Assembly (NCBI GenBank): GCA_963778945.1
Contig: CAVZWL010000007.1
Location: 1-64,000, forward strand
DNA: 64,000 bases
Direction: 5' to 3'
Source of the DNA: Fen-1254 sp963778945
GTDB lineage: Bacteria; Bacteroidota; Ignavibacteria; UBA10030
Shown: positions 35,452 to 44,030 of the stretch, piece after piece
Layout of the letters: the number at the start of each line of letters is the position of its first letter
Numbering within the stretch: position 1 is the stretch's first letter
Made by a program: the position numbers and the translations under genes
The notes under the pieces: generated by a model
What the model was told of the DNA's origin: nothing
The model's input: the letters and a program-made list of their open reading frames with translations, nothing else
Databases searched by the model: none

Positions 35452-36555
35452 TCATAATTTTTTTATGATAATCAATGAAAGATCGTCGCTTGTAGGCGCT
35501 GCACCGACGAACCAATCGATCGAGCGAATAATATGTTCGCCGATGTGTTCGGCAGGAAGAGTTTGAAGCTGGGGAAGGCTTTGCAAAAACCGCTCTGTTC
35601 CGAAAAATCGCCCCGCCTCATCGCGCGCTTCCGTCACTCCGTCCGAGTAGGCAATAAACACATCGCCGTTTTCCAGTTTGCAGGAAGCTTCCTGATACTG
35701 CGTTGTCATCATAAGCCCGAGCGCCGGCTGTCCTTTTAAAAGTTCAAGGCAGCTTTTGGAATGCAAGAGGATAGGGGGAAGATGTCCGGCATTTACATAG
35801 CGGATCGTGTCCGACTTCACATCGATGCGGGCGGAAAGAAGCGATGCGAATGACGAGGGAACGCGGTCGCGATGGAATATCCGGTTGATATTGCCGAAGA
35901 GAGATTCCAGCGATCCTTCATCGAAAGCAAGAGCGCGAATAGTAGCCTGCAATTTTGTCGTCAGCAAAGCTGCCTGCAATCCCTTGCCGGAAACATCAGC
36001 AATGGAAACGATATGCTGTTGTTCATTGAGAGCAAGATGATCCACAAGATCGCCCCCGACATCATTGGCGGGACGTGTGAAAAGAAAGACCTGCCAGCCC
36101 TCGATAACAGGCGACTGCTGCGGCATCAATGCCTGCTGCACTTTTCGGCCCGCTTCCAACTCATCGCGGGCAAGAAGCTTATCTTTAAGTTCCAGAAGGA
36201 TGACCAGTACAAAGAGCACGCCTGAAAAAGAAATGTTTGTTGAAATGGAAACGCGGTTATCCTTAAAGACGAGGTTATCTCCCCAAATAAACAAAACTAA
36301 AGCGATGACAAAAATAAGGCGCCGTGCCGGAGCAAGTTTTAGAATAAGACTTTTTAATATCCACACGGTCAGCCAGAATCCGCGCTTGACCGGCGACATA
36401 TCTTGGAGCTGTTCTTTTTTCTCGGAAGAAATATAAAACTCTTTGAGCTCTTTGAAATCGCGTTTCAAAGAATTCAAGAAGCCGCCGCGGTGAATATCCT
36501 GTCGAAGAGCGTCCCAGATGCGCGGGTCGCTGTTATTTGATGTATGATTCGGCAT
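35452..36555 (-). CDS. SpoIIE/RsbU-type PP2C serine phosphatase, membrane-associated
   Basis: 367 residues. Two or three membrane helices near residues 60-140 (LIFVIALVLFIWG, GVLFVLVILLEL) precede a PP2C-like SpoIIE domain: LMPQQSPVIEGWQV, PANDVGGDLVDHLAL (metal Asp), IADVSGKGLQAALLTT, YVNAGHLPPIL, and FIAYSDGVTEARDEAG. These residues bind two Mn/Mg ions and dephosphorylate anti-sigma-antagonist partners. Possible cross-talk with the ECF pair 3 kb away is only speculation. Start ATG 36555. Confidence 0.88.
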   Translation of the reverse strand: MPNHTSNNSDPRIWDALRQDIHRGGFLNSLKRDFKELKEFYISSEKKEQLQDMSPVKRGFWLTVWILKSLILKLAPARRLIFVIALVLFIWGDNLVFKDNRVSISTNISFSGVLFVLVILLELKDKLLARDELEAGRKVQQALMPQQSPVIEGWQVFLFTRPANDVGGDLVDHLALNEQQHIVSIADVSGKGLQAALLTTKLQATIRALAFDEGSLESLFGNINRIFHRDRVPSSFASLLSARIDVKSDTIRYVNAGHLPPILLHSKSCLELLKGQPALGLMMTTQYQEASCKLENGDVFIAYSDGVTEARDEAGRFFGTERFLQSLPQLQTLPAEHIGEHIIRSIDWFVGAAPTSDDLSLIIIKKL

Positions 36556-36900
36556 ATGATCTTCCTTCCCTATCCATTGTATAATATACGATTCTTCGCC
36601 CGAATTTGTTCTATGCGGAAAGAATTGCAGTACACATACAATAGTCTCATATATTATTAAAAGAAATTCTATGTTTTAGTTCTTATTTCATTGATCTGAG
36701 GCCGGAGGACCGGGTTGCGCTTTCGACGCCGGGCCCCCTGGACACACTTATTTAAGTCGGATATCCCTGGACTTTAAGACCAAACTGTCAAAGTCTTACT
36801 GCATATACTGTCAATGGTATTTTACAAATAATGTTCATCGCGGAAAAGTTTCAATCAGTATTGCAAAAGAACTGAATTACAGAACTTTGTCCGGAATGCT
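36556..36900. other. Intergenic region without recognised gene
   Basis: The 5' part is AT-rich and must contain the phosphatase promoter on the bottom strand. A GC-rich patch with CCGGAGGACCGGG lies near 36701-36740. No ORF or RNA motif was recognised. Confidence 0.35.
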
Positions 36901-37043
36901 ATCATCGACAATTCAGAATAAAACTGTACATTGAGTCTGCTTATTCGACGACAGCAAATAGCGGGACGATCATCTCTGCGTCAGATCCGTTTAATCCGAA
37001 GACAGCGATTTCATGTATTATTCCATCAGTTCATTGTTTATGC
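36901..37043 (+). pseudogene. Possible remnant of a type IX secretion sorting domain
   Basis: A frame ending at TGA 37041-37043 reads SASDPFNPKTAISCIIPS, matching the NPFNPSTxISYxIPS core of the T9SS C-terminal domain seen intact near 3.7 and 6.0 kb. Upstream it loses similarity and the rest of the sorting domain (DILGREV ... KKMILLK) is absent. It appears to be what is left of a deleted secreted-protein gene. Confidence 0.35.
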
Positions 37044-37104
37044 TGAAAAGATCTTATCTGATCTTAACAGAAGCATCTTTTTTTAAAATAGTGCAAATTC
37101 ACTC

Positions 37105-37746
37105 ATGTTAAAAGCAATCCTTTGGGATAACGACGGCGTTCTGGTGGACACAGATGTCCTCTATTTTCTTGCGACGCAGGAAGTCCTTGCAACTGCTGGA
37201 ATAACTTTAACTCAAGAGATGTTCATCGATCTGATTTTGACTCAGGGGAGAGGCGCCTGGCATCTTGCCGAAGCAAAAGGACTGGCTCCAGCGGATATTC
37301 TTATGCTGCGCAGCCAACGTGATGTGCGATATCTCGAATTGCTCGGTTCGCAGGCAAAAGTTATGGACGGTGTGGAGGAGGTCTTGAAGATTTTGTACGG
37401 AAAGTATCTTATGGGAGTTGTTACAAGCTCGCATCGGGAACACTTTGAGTTCGTGCATCGTCGTACCGGCTTGATGAAATATTTCGCTTTTGTTCTTACC
37501 TGTGAGGATTACAATAAATTCAAGCCTGATCCGGAGCCATATTCGGCTGCAGTTCAGAAGACTGGTTTTAAAACAGAAGAATGTATTGCCGTAGAAGACT
37601 CCGAAAGAGGATTGGCATCGGCAGCGTCTGCAGAATTGAAATGCATTATCGTCCCCAATAAATTAACACAGTCGGGAAAATTCCTGAAAGCATATAAGGT
37701 TTTGAAAAATATTCAGGATCTTCCGGCAGAGTTGGCACAAGCATAG
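37105..37746 (+). CDS. HAD-superfamily hydrolase (beta-phosphoglucomutase/phosphatase-like)
   Basis: 213 residues. All four HAD motifs are present: LWDNDGVLVDTD (nucleophile Asp and acid/base Asp), GVVTSSHREHF (Ser of motif II), NKFKPDPEPY (Lys of motif III) and AVEDSERGLASAASA (motif IV acids). A helical cap sits between motifs I and II, as in subclass IA enzymes acting on sugar phosphates. Substrate not determinable. It is followed by a GC-rich palindrome and the TetR operon, apparently as a separate unit. Confidence 0.85.
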   Translation: MLKAILWDNDGVLVDTDVLYFLATQEVLATAGITLTQEMFIDLILTQGRGAWHLAEAKGLAPADILMLRSQRDVRYLELLGSQAKVMDGVEEVLKILYGKYLMGVVTSSHREHFEFVHRRTGLMKYFAFVLTCEDYNKFKPDPEPYSAAVQKTGFKTEECIAVEDSERGLASAASAELKCIIVPNKLTQSGKFLKAYKVLKNIQDLPAELAQA

Positions 37747-37764
37747 AAGCGGTGTTTCATTGAG

Positions 37765-37846
37765 CCGCGGGTGATGTTGTCCGTCCGTGATGACGTCGAA
37801 AAACATCCGCGACGATCTCCCGATAATATTTAACAATATTCTCGGG
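37765..37846. repeat. Palindromic cluster after the HAD gene
   Basis: CGCGGgtgATGTT (37767 on) can pair with AACATCCGCG (37802-37811), and TCCCGA...AATATT-TAAC-AATATT...TCGGGA forms a second hairpin (about 37818-37846). The first shares GCCGCGGGTGATG with the palindrome at 15976. May double as a terminator. Confidence 0.45.
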
Positions 37847-37903
37847 ACACCCCCATGGGGGCAGGCCTCAAAAAAACCAAGACATTTCAAAAGAGAGTAA
37901 GTA

Positions 37904-37949
37904 TTGACTTTCTTTCGTGGTTTATTTATATTGACTAAGTAGTCAGTCA
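37904..37949 (+). promoter_or_regulatory. Sigma-70 promoter with overlapping TetR operator
   Basis: TTGACT (37904-37909), a 17-bp spacer and TATATT (37927-37932) form the promoter. Directly downstream, TGACTA-AG-TAGTCA (37932-37945) is a perfect dyad continued by GTCA, a typical TetR-family operator placed over the start of transcription. Binding there would block RNA polymerase, giving autorepression of the gene starting at 37968. Confidence 0.7.
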
Positions 37950-37967
37950 TAAAATATAGAGGCAATT

Positions 37968-38570
37968 ATGTCGCCGCGATCAAAAGAATCATCCAAACAA
38001 AAGAAAGCACAAAGCCGCAGCGCCATTCTTTCTGCAGCGCTGGAATTGTTCGCAAAAAAAGGATTTTCTGCAACGACCACAGATGAAATTGCGATGAAAG
38101 CAAAGGTCTCCAAAGGGCTTATTTTCTCACACTTCCATACAAAGCAAGATGTTTTGTTAGCCATCATGGATGAAAAAATTATTCAGTTTTTACCCAAGCT
38201 CGATGAAACGAACGATACACGGCATCCCAAAGAACAATTTTTGTCTTTCATCGATTCATGGATGGATCTATTGAAAAACGAACCGTTGTTAATTCAACTC
38301 TCATTGCGATTGAATCTCGACGACGGCTGGCGGAAAATCTTGCACAAAAAAGGGAAACAGTACCTCGAACTCTATTTGAGTTCTATGCGTAAATTACTTG
38401 TCCGGCTTGGATCGAAAAAGCCGGATCTTGATTGTTATCTGCTTGCCGTCTTCTTCGACGGTGTTGAGGCGAATTATATTGCCGCACCTGAATTGTTCCC
38501 GATCAATGCAATGAAGGAACATCTTCTTGAAATTCTGCTTTCTCATTGGGGAAATCGTCAAGAGGAATAA
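37968..38570 (+). CDS. TetR-family transcriptional regulator of the downstream transport operon
   Basis: 200 residues. The N-terminal HTH reads AILSAALELFAKKGFSATTTDEIAMKAKVSKGLIFSHFHTKQDVLLA, an excellent TetR DNA-binding domain. The all-helical C-terminal domain would bind an inducer (LLKNEPLLIQLSLRLN, YLLAVFFDGVEANYI). It is first in a head-to-tail row with the outer-membrane protein, ATPase, two permeases and a LolA-like protein, spaced 18 nt or less, so it probably represses the whole operon through the dyad at 37932. The inducer is unknown, perhaps a lipid or drug. Confidence 0.88.
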   Translation: MSPRSKESSKQKKAQSRSAILSAALELFAKKGFSATTTDEIAMKAKVSKGLIFSHFHTKQDVLLAIMDEKIIQFLPKLDETNDTRHPKEQFLSFIDSWMDLLKNEPLLIQLSLRLNLDDGWRKILHKKGKQYLELYLSSMRKLLVRLGSKKPDLDCYLLAVFFDGVEANYIAAPELFPINAMKEHLLEILLSHWGNRQEE

Positions 38571-38588
38571 GTCTGCAGGAATGAACTT

Positions 38589-39734
38589 TTGAAAACAAGA
38601 ATTAATTGCATGAGTTTTTTTCTTTGTTTTTTCTGTGGTCTGCCGGCTGCATTCGGACAAACCTCTTCCTTCGAAGGCCAGGCGTCCGGATGGATCGCAT
38701 TTACTCCGGACAACTCTATGGTTTCCGCCGGCCTCCGCTATATCCCCGAATTGACTCTCGAACAAAAACTTCATGATGATCTGAGCGCCCAGGTAGATCT
38801 GTCGCTTAATAATTATATGACAGAAGGTTTTGTAAAAAACCAAAGCCCGGAATTCGACGGAGAGATACGGCCGTACCGTGCATCGCTTCGGCTCGCTTCG
38901 GACGTGTTCGAACTGCGGGCGGGTCTCCAGAAAATAAGTTTCGGTACCGCAACGCTTTTTCGGCCCCTCATGTGGTTCGACAAAGTCGATCCGCGCGATC
39001 CGCTGCAGCTTACCGACGGGGTGTACGGTTTGCTCGCACGCTATTATTTCCTCAGCAATGCCAACATCTGGTTGTGGGGGCTCTACGGCAACAACGATAC
39101 CAAAGGATGGGAAATTGCCCCGACACAGAAAAAAAGCATCGAGTTTGGCGGGAGAGTGCAAGCACAGATTTGGAGCGGTGAAGCGGGGCTCTCGTACCAT
39201 CGTCGTGAAGCCGATCTCAGCAATTTGACAGGAATCCCGGCGGACACTGGAGAATCTTCTGTTCCTGAAAACAGGCTGGGGCTTGACGGGAAATGGGATA
39301 TTGGAATCGGAGTATGGTTCGAGGCGGTTATAATCCATGAACAAACCGAAATCCCCGGAATGACATATCAGCGGCAATGGACATTAGGGGCCGATTACAC
39401 CTTCGACATTGGAAATGGATTGACTGCACTGAGCGAATATTTCCGTAATGAACATCCGAACAGCGTTTTCGACCGGGCAGACGGCCTTGGTTTTTCCGGT
39501 TTGTCATTGAGCTATGCACTGGGTACACTTGATCGAATATCGGCTATCATGTACCGCGATTGGACAGATCATGATTGGTATCGTCTTTTGACTGTGCAGA
39601 GGACCTATGATAATTGGATTATTTATTTTCTCGGATTCTGGAATCCGAACATTATTCAACTCAATCAAACTCAAGGAGGCAGCAGCCTCTTCGCAGGGAC
39701 AGGAATTCAAGTCATGCTCGTATTGAATCATTGA
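38589..39734 (+). CDS. Outer-membrane beta-barrel protein of the Lol-like operon
   Basis: 381 residues starting at TTG 38589 (AGGA about 8 nt upstream); ATG 38610 is the alternative. Signal peptide MSFFLCFFCGLPAAFG. The mature part is a series of amphipathic strands (YRASLRLASDVFELRAGLQKI, WTLGADYTFDIGNGLTALSEY, FAGTGIQVMLVLNH), consistent with a 14-18-stranded barrel, but no named porin family was recognised. Its position between tetR and the ABC genes suggests it is the outer-membrane partner of the exporter. Confidence 0.7.
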   Translation: MKTRINCMSFFLCFFCGLPAAFGQTSSFEGQASGWIAFTPDNSMVSAGLRYIPELTLEQKLHDDLSAQVDLSLNNYMTEGFVKNQSPEFDGEIRPYRASLRLASDVFELRAGLQKISFGTATLFRPLMWFDKVDPRDPLQLTDGVYGLLARYYFLSNANIWLWGLYGNNDTKGWEIAPTQKKSIEFGGRVQAQIWSGEAGLSYHRREADLSNLTGIPADTGESSVPENRLGLDGKWDIGIGVWFEAVIIHEQTEIPGMTYQRQWTLGADYTFDIGNGLTALSEYFRNEHPNSVFDRADGLGFSGLSLSYALGTLDRISAIMYRDWTDHDWYRLLTVQRTYDNWIIYFLGFWNPNIIQLNQTQGGSSLFAGTGIQVMLVLNH

Positions 39735-39738
39735 ACGA

Positions 39739-40530
39739 ATGAAAGAGAAAGCAAGAAGAATGGAATTACCTATGCAAAATTCAACACTTATAAAAACAGA
39801 AAATGTTGACAAAATTTATCCGCTCGGAATAAATAAACTTAAAGCTCTGGATAAGGTTTCCATTTCAGTGGACAAAGGTGAATTTCTTGGATTGGTCGGT
39901 CCCAGCGGTTCCGGTAAAACCACATTGCTGAATATCATCGGCTGTCTTGACATTCCCACCAGCGGCAGTGTCGAAGTGCTTGGACTGAAAGCGGAGTCGC
40001 TCTCACATAAGGAAGCTGCGCATTTGCGGATGAACCATATAGGTTTTATTTTTCAAACTTTTAACTTGCTGCCGGTTTATACCGTTTTCGAGAACGTGGA
40101 ATTTCCCTTGCTGCTTCTCGGCTTAGAAACGTCCGCACGAAAAAAACTTGTGATGGATGCACTGGAATGGGTTGGACTGGCTGATCGCGCCGAGTCAAGG
40201 CCCGCCCAGCTTTCGGGAGGACAATGCCAGCGTGTTGCAATAGCCAGAGCTGTCGTTAAAAAGCCGGAACTTATTCTTGCCGATGAACCTACAGCCAACC
40301 TCGATGCAGCGAATTCACACATCATCATGAAAACAATGGTGCAGTTAAATGAAGAACTCAAGACCACATTCGTCTTTGCCACGCATGACGAAAAGGTGAT
40401 AGCTTACCTGAAAAGAAAAATCACGCTCATCGACGGCAGAGTCGAGAAGGACGAAAAACAAATCCGATTGCCGGATGTGCATACCCTCTCTGCGAATGGG
40501 CAGGCCCTCCCTACGGGCGGGCAAGCATGA
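39739..40530 (+). CDS. ABC transporter ATP-binding protein, LolD/MacB type
   Basis: 263 residues; ATG 39739 is used, with ATG 39772 as a possible alternative. Walker A GPSGSGKTTLL, Q-loop GFIFQTFNLLPVYTVFENV, signature LSGGQCQRVAIARA, Walker B LILADEPTANLD and the switch His (FATHDEK) are all present, so the ATPase is complete. The C-terminal tail ends SANGQALPTGGQA, encoded by a GGGCAGGCCC/CGGGCGGGC-rich patch that looks like repeat-derived sequence. It powers the two permeases that follow. Confidence 0.92.
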   Translation: MKEKARRMELPMQNSTLIKTENVDKIYPLGINKLKALDKVSISVDKGEFLGLVGPSGSGKTTLLNIIGCLDIPTSGSVEVLGLKAESLSHKEAAHLRMNHIGFIFQTFNLLPVYTVFENVEFPLLLLGLETSARKKLVMDALEWVGLADRAESRPAQLSGGQCQRVAIARAVVKKPELILADEPTANLDAANSHIIMKTMVQLNEELKTTFVFATHDEKVIAYLKRKITLIDGRVEKDEKQIRLPDVHTLSANGQALPTGGQA

Positions 40531-40543
40531 AAGGAGGTATAGG

Positions 40544-41716
40544 ATGCTGATTCTCAAACTCGCTTTGCGCAACATTCTTGGCGCAGGCATTCGTACCTGG
40601 CTCAATGTCGTCGCACTGTCTTTCTCATTCGTTGCCATTATTTTTATGCAAGGCATGTACAATGGAATGAACGATCAGGTAGAACGAGCTACCATTGAAG
40701 CGCTCTATGGAGGCGGTCAGTTCTGGTTCAAAGCGTATGACCCATACGATCCGCTGTCGCTCACAGACGCACACGCTGTTCTTCCGGCAGATCTTGATTC
40801 TCTCATCAAGAATAATGAAGCGACTCCGATTCTCATTCGTCAGGCCGCGATTTATCCTGATGGCCGTTTTCGGAATATTCTCCTTAAGGGCATCGATCCG
40901 AAGCAAAATATTTTATCTCTTCCTTCATTTCTATTGACAGGCGGTCAGGGCAGCATACCGGCTCTCATCGGCAGCAGGATGGCAAAAAGCATCGGACTGC
41001 ACAAAGGCGATGAACTCACCGTTCAATGGCGCGATATCCATGGAACATTCGATGCGAGAGATGTAAGGATCGTAGAAGTAATGAAGACTTCGGTCCAGGA
41101 AATCGATAATGAACAAATCTGGATTCCGCTGGATCGGATGCAATCGCTTACGACAATGCCGGATCAGGCGACAATAGTCGTCCTGAAAAATAATGTCCAA
41201 ATTTCAAAACAAATTGGCGGATGGGAATTCAGAAGTCTTGATTACCTTCTGCACGATATTCATGCACTCGTCAGGAGCAAAACCATTCAAGGAAGCATCT
41301 TATATACAATACTTCTCTTCCTTGCAATGCTCGCAATCTTCGATACGCAGGTTCTGTCTATTTTCCGCCGCAAGAAAGAGATGGGAACGCTCATGGCGCT
41401 CGGGATGACCCGGACAAAGATCATCGCACTGTTTACATTGGAAGGGAGTCTGCATGGAGTATTCGCAGCAATTGTTGCAGCCGCTTACGGCATCCCGTTC
41501 CTGGACTTTGCCTCGCGAACGGGAATGGCTCTTCCAGGAGCGCTTGACAACGCCGGTTTTGCGCTCGGTGAAAAACTTTTTCCTGTCTATTCTGCGGGAT
41601 TAGTTGCAGGAACCGCACTTCTGGTTCTGTTCGTTACAACAATCGTCAGCTTTTTACCGACAAGGAAAATTGCCCGATTGAAGCCGACAGACGCACTCAG
41701 GGGGAGACTCTCATGA
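40544..41716 (+). CDS. FtsX/LolC-E type ABC permease
   Basis: 390 residues from ATG 40544, chosen because AAGGAGGT lies 5 nt upstream; an upstream ATG at 40475 overlaps the ATPase gene. TM1 (WLNVVALSFSFVAIIFMQGMY), a periplasmic domain (residues 40-270) and three C-terminal helices with RKKEMGTLMALGMTRTKI identify an FtsX-family permease. The stop overlaps the next start by ATGA (41713-41716), implying coupled translation with the partner permease. Confidence 0.9.
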   Translation: MLILKLALRNILGAGIRTWLNVVALSFSFVAIIFMQGMYNGMNDQVERATIEALYGGGQFWFKAYDPYDPLSLTDAHAVLPADLDSLIKNNEATPILIRQAAIYPDGRFRNILLKGIDPKQNILSLPSFLLTGGQGSIPALIGSRMAKSIGLHKGDELTVQWRDIHGTFDARDVRIVEVMKTSVQEIDNEQIWIPLDRMQSLTTMPDQATIVVLKNNVQISKQIGGWEFRSLDYLLHDIHALVRSKTIQGSILYTILLFLAMLAIFDTQVLSIFRRKKEMGTLMALGMTRTKIIALFTLEGSLHGVFAAIVAAAYGIPFLDFASRTGMALPGALDNAGFALGEKLFPVYSAGLVAGTALLVLFVTTIVSFLPTRKIARLKPTDALRGRLS

Positions 41717-42984
41717 TTAAATTTCTGCTCAAAGGATTGCTCCGCGATCGGTCCCGATCACTTTTCCCCGTGTTGACAGTTGCAATAGGCGTCATGCTTA
41801 CGGTGTTCTTGCAGGCATGGATCAATGGTGCAGTCTCGGGTCTGATTCAATCCACAGCGCACTACCAAACAGGGCACTTGCGTGTCATGACAAAAGCGTA
41901 TGCGTCGCGTGTTGACCAGAATCCCAATGATTTAGCTCTCCTGGGGATCGATACGCTTCTTGCTTCACTGAAAAAAAATTATCCGAATCTTTTTTGGACG
42001 CCGCGAATAACTTTCGGCGGGCTTCTTGATATACCCGATGAAAAAGGCGAGACGAAAGAACAAGCGCCCGTGGCAGGAATGGGAGTGAATCTATTTTCCG
42101 CCGGCAGTCCGGAATGGAAAATACTGAATATTCGGTCTGCACTTGTTCGCGGAGAATTGCCGGCAAAGCCGGGTGATCTTTTAATAGCGGATGAGCTGGC
42201 AAAGAAGCTCAATATTCAGCCGGGGCAAAAAGTGACATTAATCGGTTCGACGATGTACGGGAGCATGACATACACAAATTTCACAATTGCCGGAACGGTG
42301 AGTTTTGGAATTGAATCCATGGACCGAAGCGCTATCATTGCCGACCTTTCCGATATGCAGCAGGCATTAGATATGCAGCAAGGAGCAGGAGAAATTCTGG
42401 GTTTTTTTAATGATGATCTTTATCATGAACACATCGCTGATTTCATGGTTCATGGATTTAATGCCCGGTATCCGGATGCTGCGAAGTTTTCGCCGGTCAT
42501 GGAAACACTTCGAAACCAAAACGGGCTTTCCGATTATCTCGATTTAGTCGATACATTAACAGGTCTTATACTGGGAATTTTTGTTTTTGTCATGTCTATA
42601 GTTTTATGGAATGCGGGTTTATCCGGAAGCTTGCGGCGGTATGGAGAATTCGGCTTACGGCTTGCAGTCGGCGAGGATAAGGGACACATTTATCGAGCCA
42701 TGATCGTTGAATCGATGGCTGTGGGCATTGCCGGCTCTTTGATAGGTACGGCGATTGGAGCAGCGTGTGCGTACTATTTGCAAGTACATGGTTTTGATAT
42801 CGGATCGCTCATGAAAAACAGTACTATGATGCTCACCGATGTCATCAGGGCACAAGTGGAGCCATTGACATTTATCATCGGTTTTCTTCCCGGGATGCTT
42901 GCTACGGTGCTTGGCAGTGCCATTTCCGGAATTGGAATTTACAAAAGACAAACATCACAATTGTTTAAGGAGCTTGAATCATGA
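41713..42984 (+). CDS. FtsX/LolC-E type ABC permease (partner)
   Basis: 423 residues with the same topology: TM1 (VLTVAIGVMLTVFLQAWING), a long periplasmic domain with LDIPDEKGETKEQAPVAGMG and KLNIQPGQKVTLIG, and three C-terminal helices (GIFVFVMSIVLWNAGL, RRYGEFGLRLAVGEDKGHIYR, GFLPGMLATVLGSAISGIGI). Together with the preceding permease it should form a heterodimeric Lol-like extractor of lipoproteins or envelope lipids. The next gene again starts on an ATGA overlap. Confidence 0.9.
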   Translation: MIKFLLKGLLRDRSRSLFPVLTVAIGVMLTVFLQAWINGAVSGLIQSTAHYQTGHLRVMTKAYASRVDQNPNDLALLGIDTLLASLKKNYPNLFWTPRITFGGLLDIPDEKGETKEQAPVAGMGVNLFSAGSPEWKILNIRSALVRGELPAKPGDLLIADELAKKLNIQPGQKVTLIGSTMYGSMTYTNFTIAGTVSFGIESMDRSAIIADLSDMQQALDMQQGAGEILGFFNDDLYHEHIADFMVHGFNARYPDAAKFSPVMETLRNQNGLSDYLDLVDTLTGLILGIFVFVMSIVLWNAGLSGSLRRYGEFGLRLAVGEDKGHIYRAMIVESMAVGIAGSLIGTAIGAACAYYLQVHGFDIGSLMKNSTMMLTDVIRAQVEPLTFIIGFLPGMLATVLGSAISGIGIYKRQTSQLFKELES

Positions 42985-43718
42985 GATTTTTTTGGTGTTC
43001 CATATTTTTTTTGGCGCTTGCACCGCTCTGGGGACAAACTCCTTCGGGAGATGAGATACTAAAAAAAGCGGATGAAAATATGTTTTCAGAAAGCAAGATT
43101 ACTGTTTCGCGCATGGTCATTCATGGAGAGCGCAGCAGCCGTACTATAGAATCAAAATCCTGGCAGCGAGGCACGAGCGAAGCGTTCACTGAATTTCTGG
43201 CTCCAGCAAGGGAAAAAGGCACAAAAATGCTTAAGCTTCAAGATATGCTATGGAACTATTCTCCTTCGACCGACCGGACAATTTTGATATCCGGCCACAT
43301 GCTGCGCCAATCCATGATGGGTTCCGATCTTTCATATGAGGATATGATGGAGGATCCCCATTTGCCGAATCTTTATGCGGCAAAAATTTCTGCTCAAGAA
43401 ATAGTCAACGGACGTCTGTGCTGGGTTTTGGATCTCGCTGCAAAAAAGGAAGACATTTCCTATAACAGCCGGAGAGTTTGGGTCGACAAAACCCGCTACG
43501 TCATTCTCAAAGAGAATCTCTACGCTACGAGCGGCAAACTCTTAAAGACGATCGATGTGCGGGAAGTGATGGAAGTTCAGAACCGGTGGGTAGCAAAGTC
43601 CATCTTGTATAAAGACGTCCTTAAAGAAGGAGAAGGGACGGAGTTTTTTATCGACTCCATTACACTTGATGCGGATATACCGGATTATCTTTTCTCTAAA
43701 GCGGCGTTAAAAAAATAG
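42981..43718 (+). CDS. Outer membrane lipoprotein-sorting protein (LolA/LolB-like fold)
   Basis: 245 residues with signal peptide SIFFLALAPLWGQ. The mature domain shows the half-barrel of LolA-like proteins: SRMVIHGERSSRTIESKSWQRG, FLAPAREKGTKMLKLQDMLWNYSP, DLSYEDMMEDPHL, RRVWVDKTRYVILKENLYA and a closing IDSITLDADIPDYLF. Such proteins ferry a lipid or lipoprotein between membranes. Last gene of the TetR-controlled operon, which makes the whole unit a complete inner-to-outer membrane transfer system. Confidence 0.88.
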   Translation: MRFFWCSIFFLALAPLWGQTPSGDEILKKADENMFSESKITVSRMVIHGERSSRTIESKSWQRGTSEAFTEFLAPAREKGTKMLKLQDMLWNYSPSTDRTILISGHMLRQSMMGSDLSYEDMMEDPHLPNLYAAKISAQEIVNGRLCWVLDLAAKKEDISYNSRRVWVDKTRYVILKENLYATSGKLLKTIDVREVMEVQNRWVAKSILYKDVLKEGEGTEFFIDSITLDADIPDYLFSKAALKK

Positions 43719-44030
43719 GGTCAAGATGATTCACGACAAATCGATTGCAAGCAACAAGTCACACCTTTTGGAAAAACAACTGAGAGCGCAGTCCCGGATT
43801 TCCCGGCGACAATAACGAGATGAGAAAAATAGAAGACAACACGTCCCCAATCGGCCGGGGGGACTGAAGCTCTCATAATCTGCAGGAAGTTTATCCCGGA
43901 GTTCCTTCAATGATGCTTTCCATGGTTAACCCGAAGTGAAGAACAGCCGAGCCAGGCTCCGGCAAAGTATGATCACCATACAAAATACTGCGGAATAAAC
44001 AGAGCGATTATTTATATTGTCGCACGCCTT
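43719..44030. other. 312-nt intergenic region
   Basis: Lies between convergent genes. No ORF, RNA or clear hairpin terminator was recognised; a GGCCGGGGGG patch is at about 43854. Confidence 0.4.

Noticed and set aside
38394..39377. 327-codon bottom-strand frame
   Set aside because: Antisense to the TetR and outer-membrane protein genes, with no start signal or domain.
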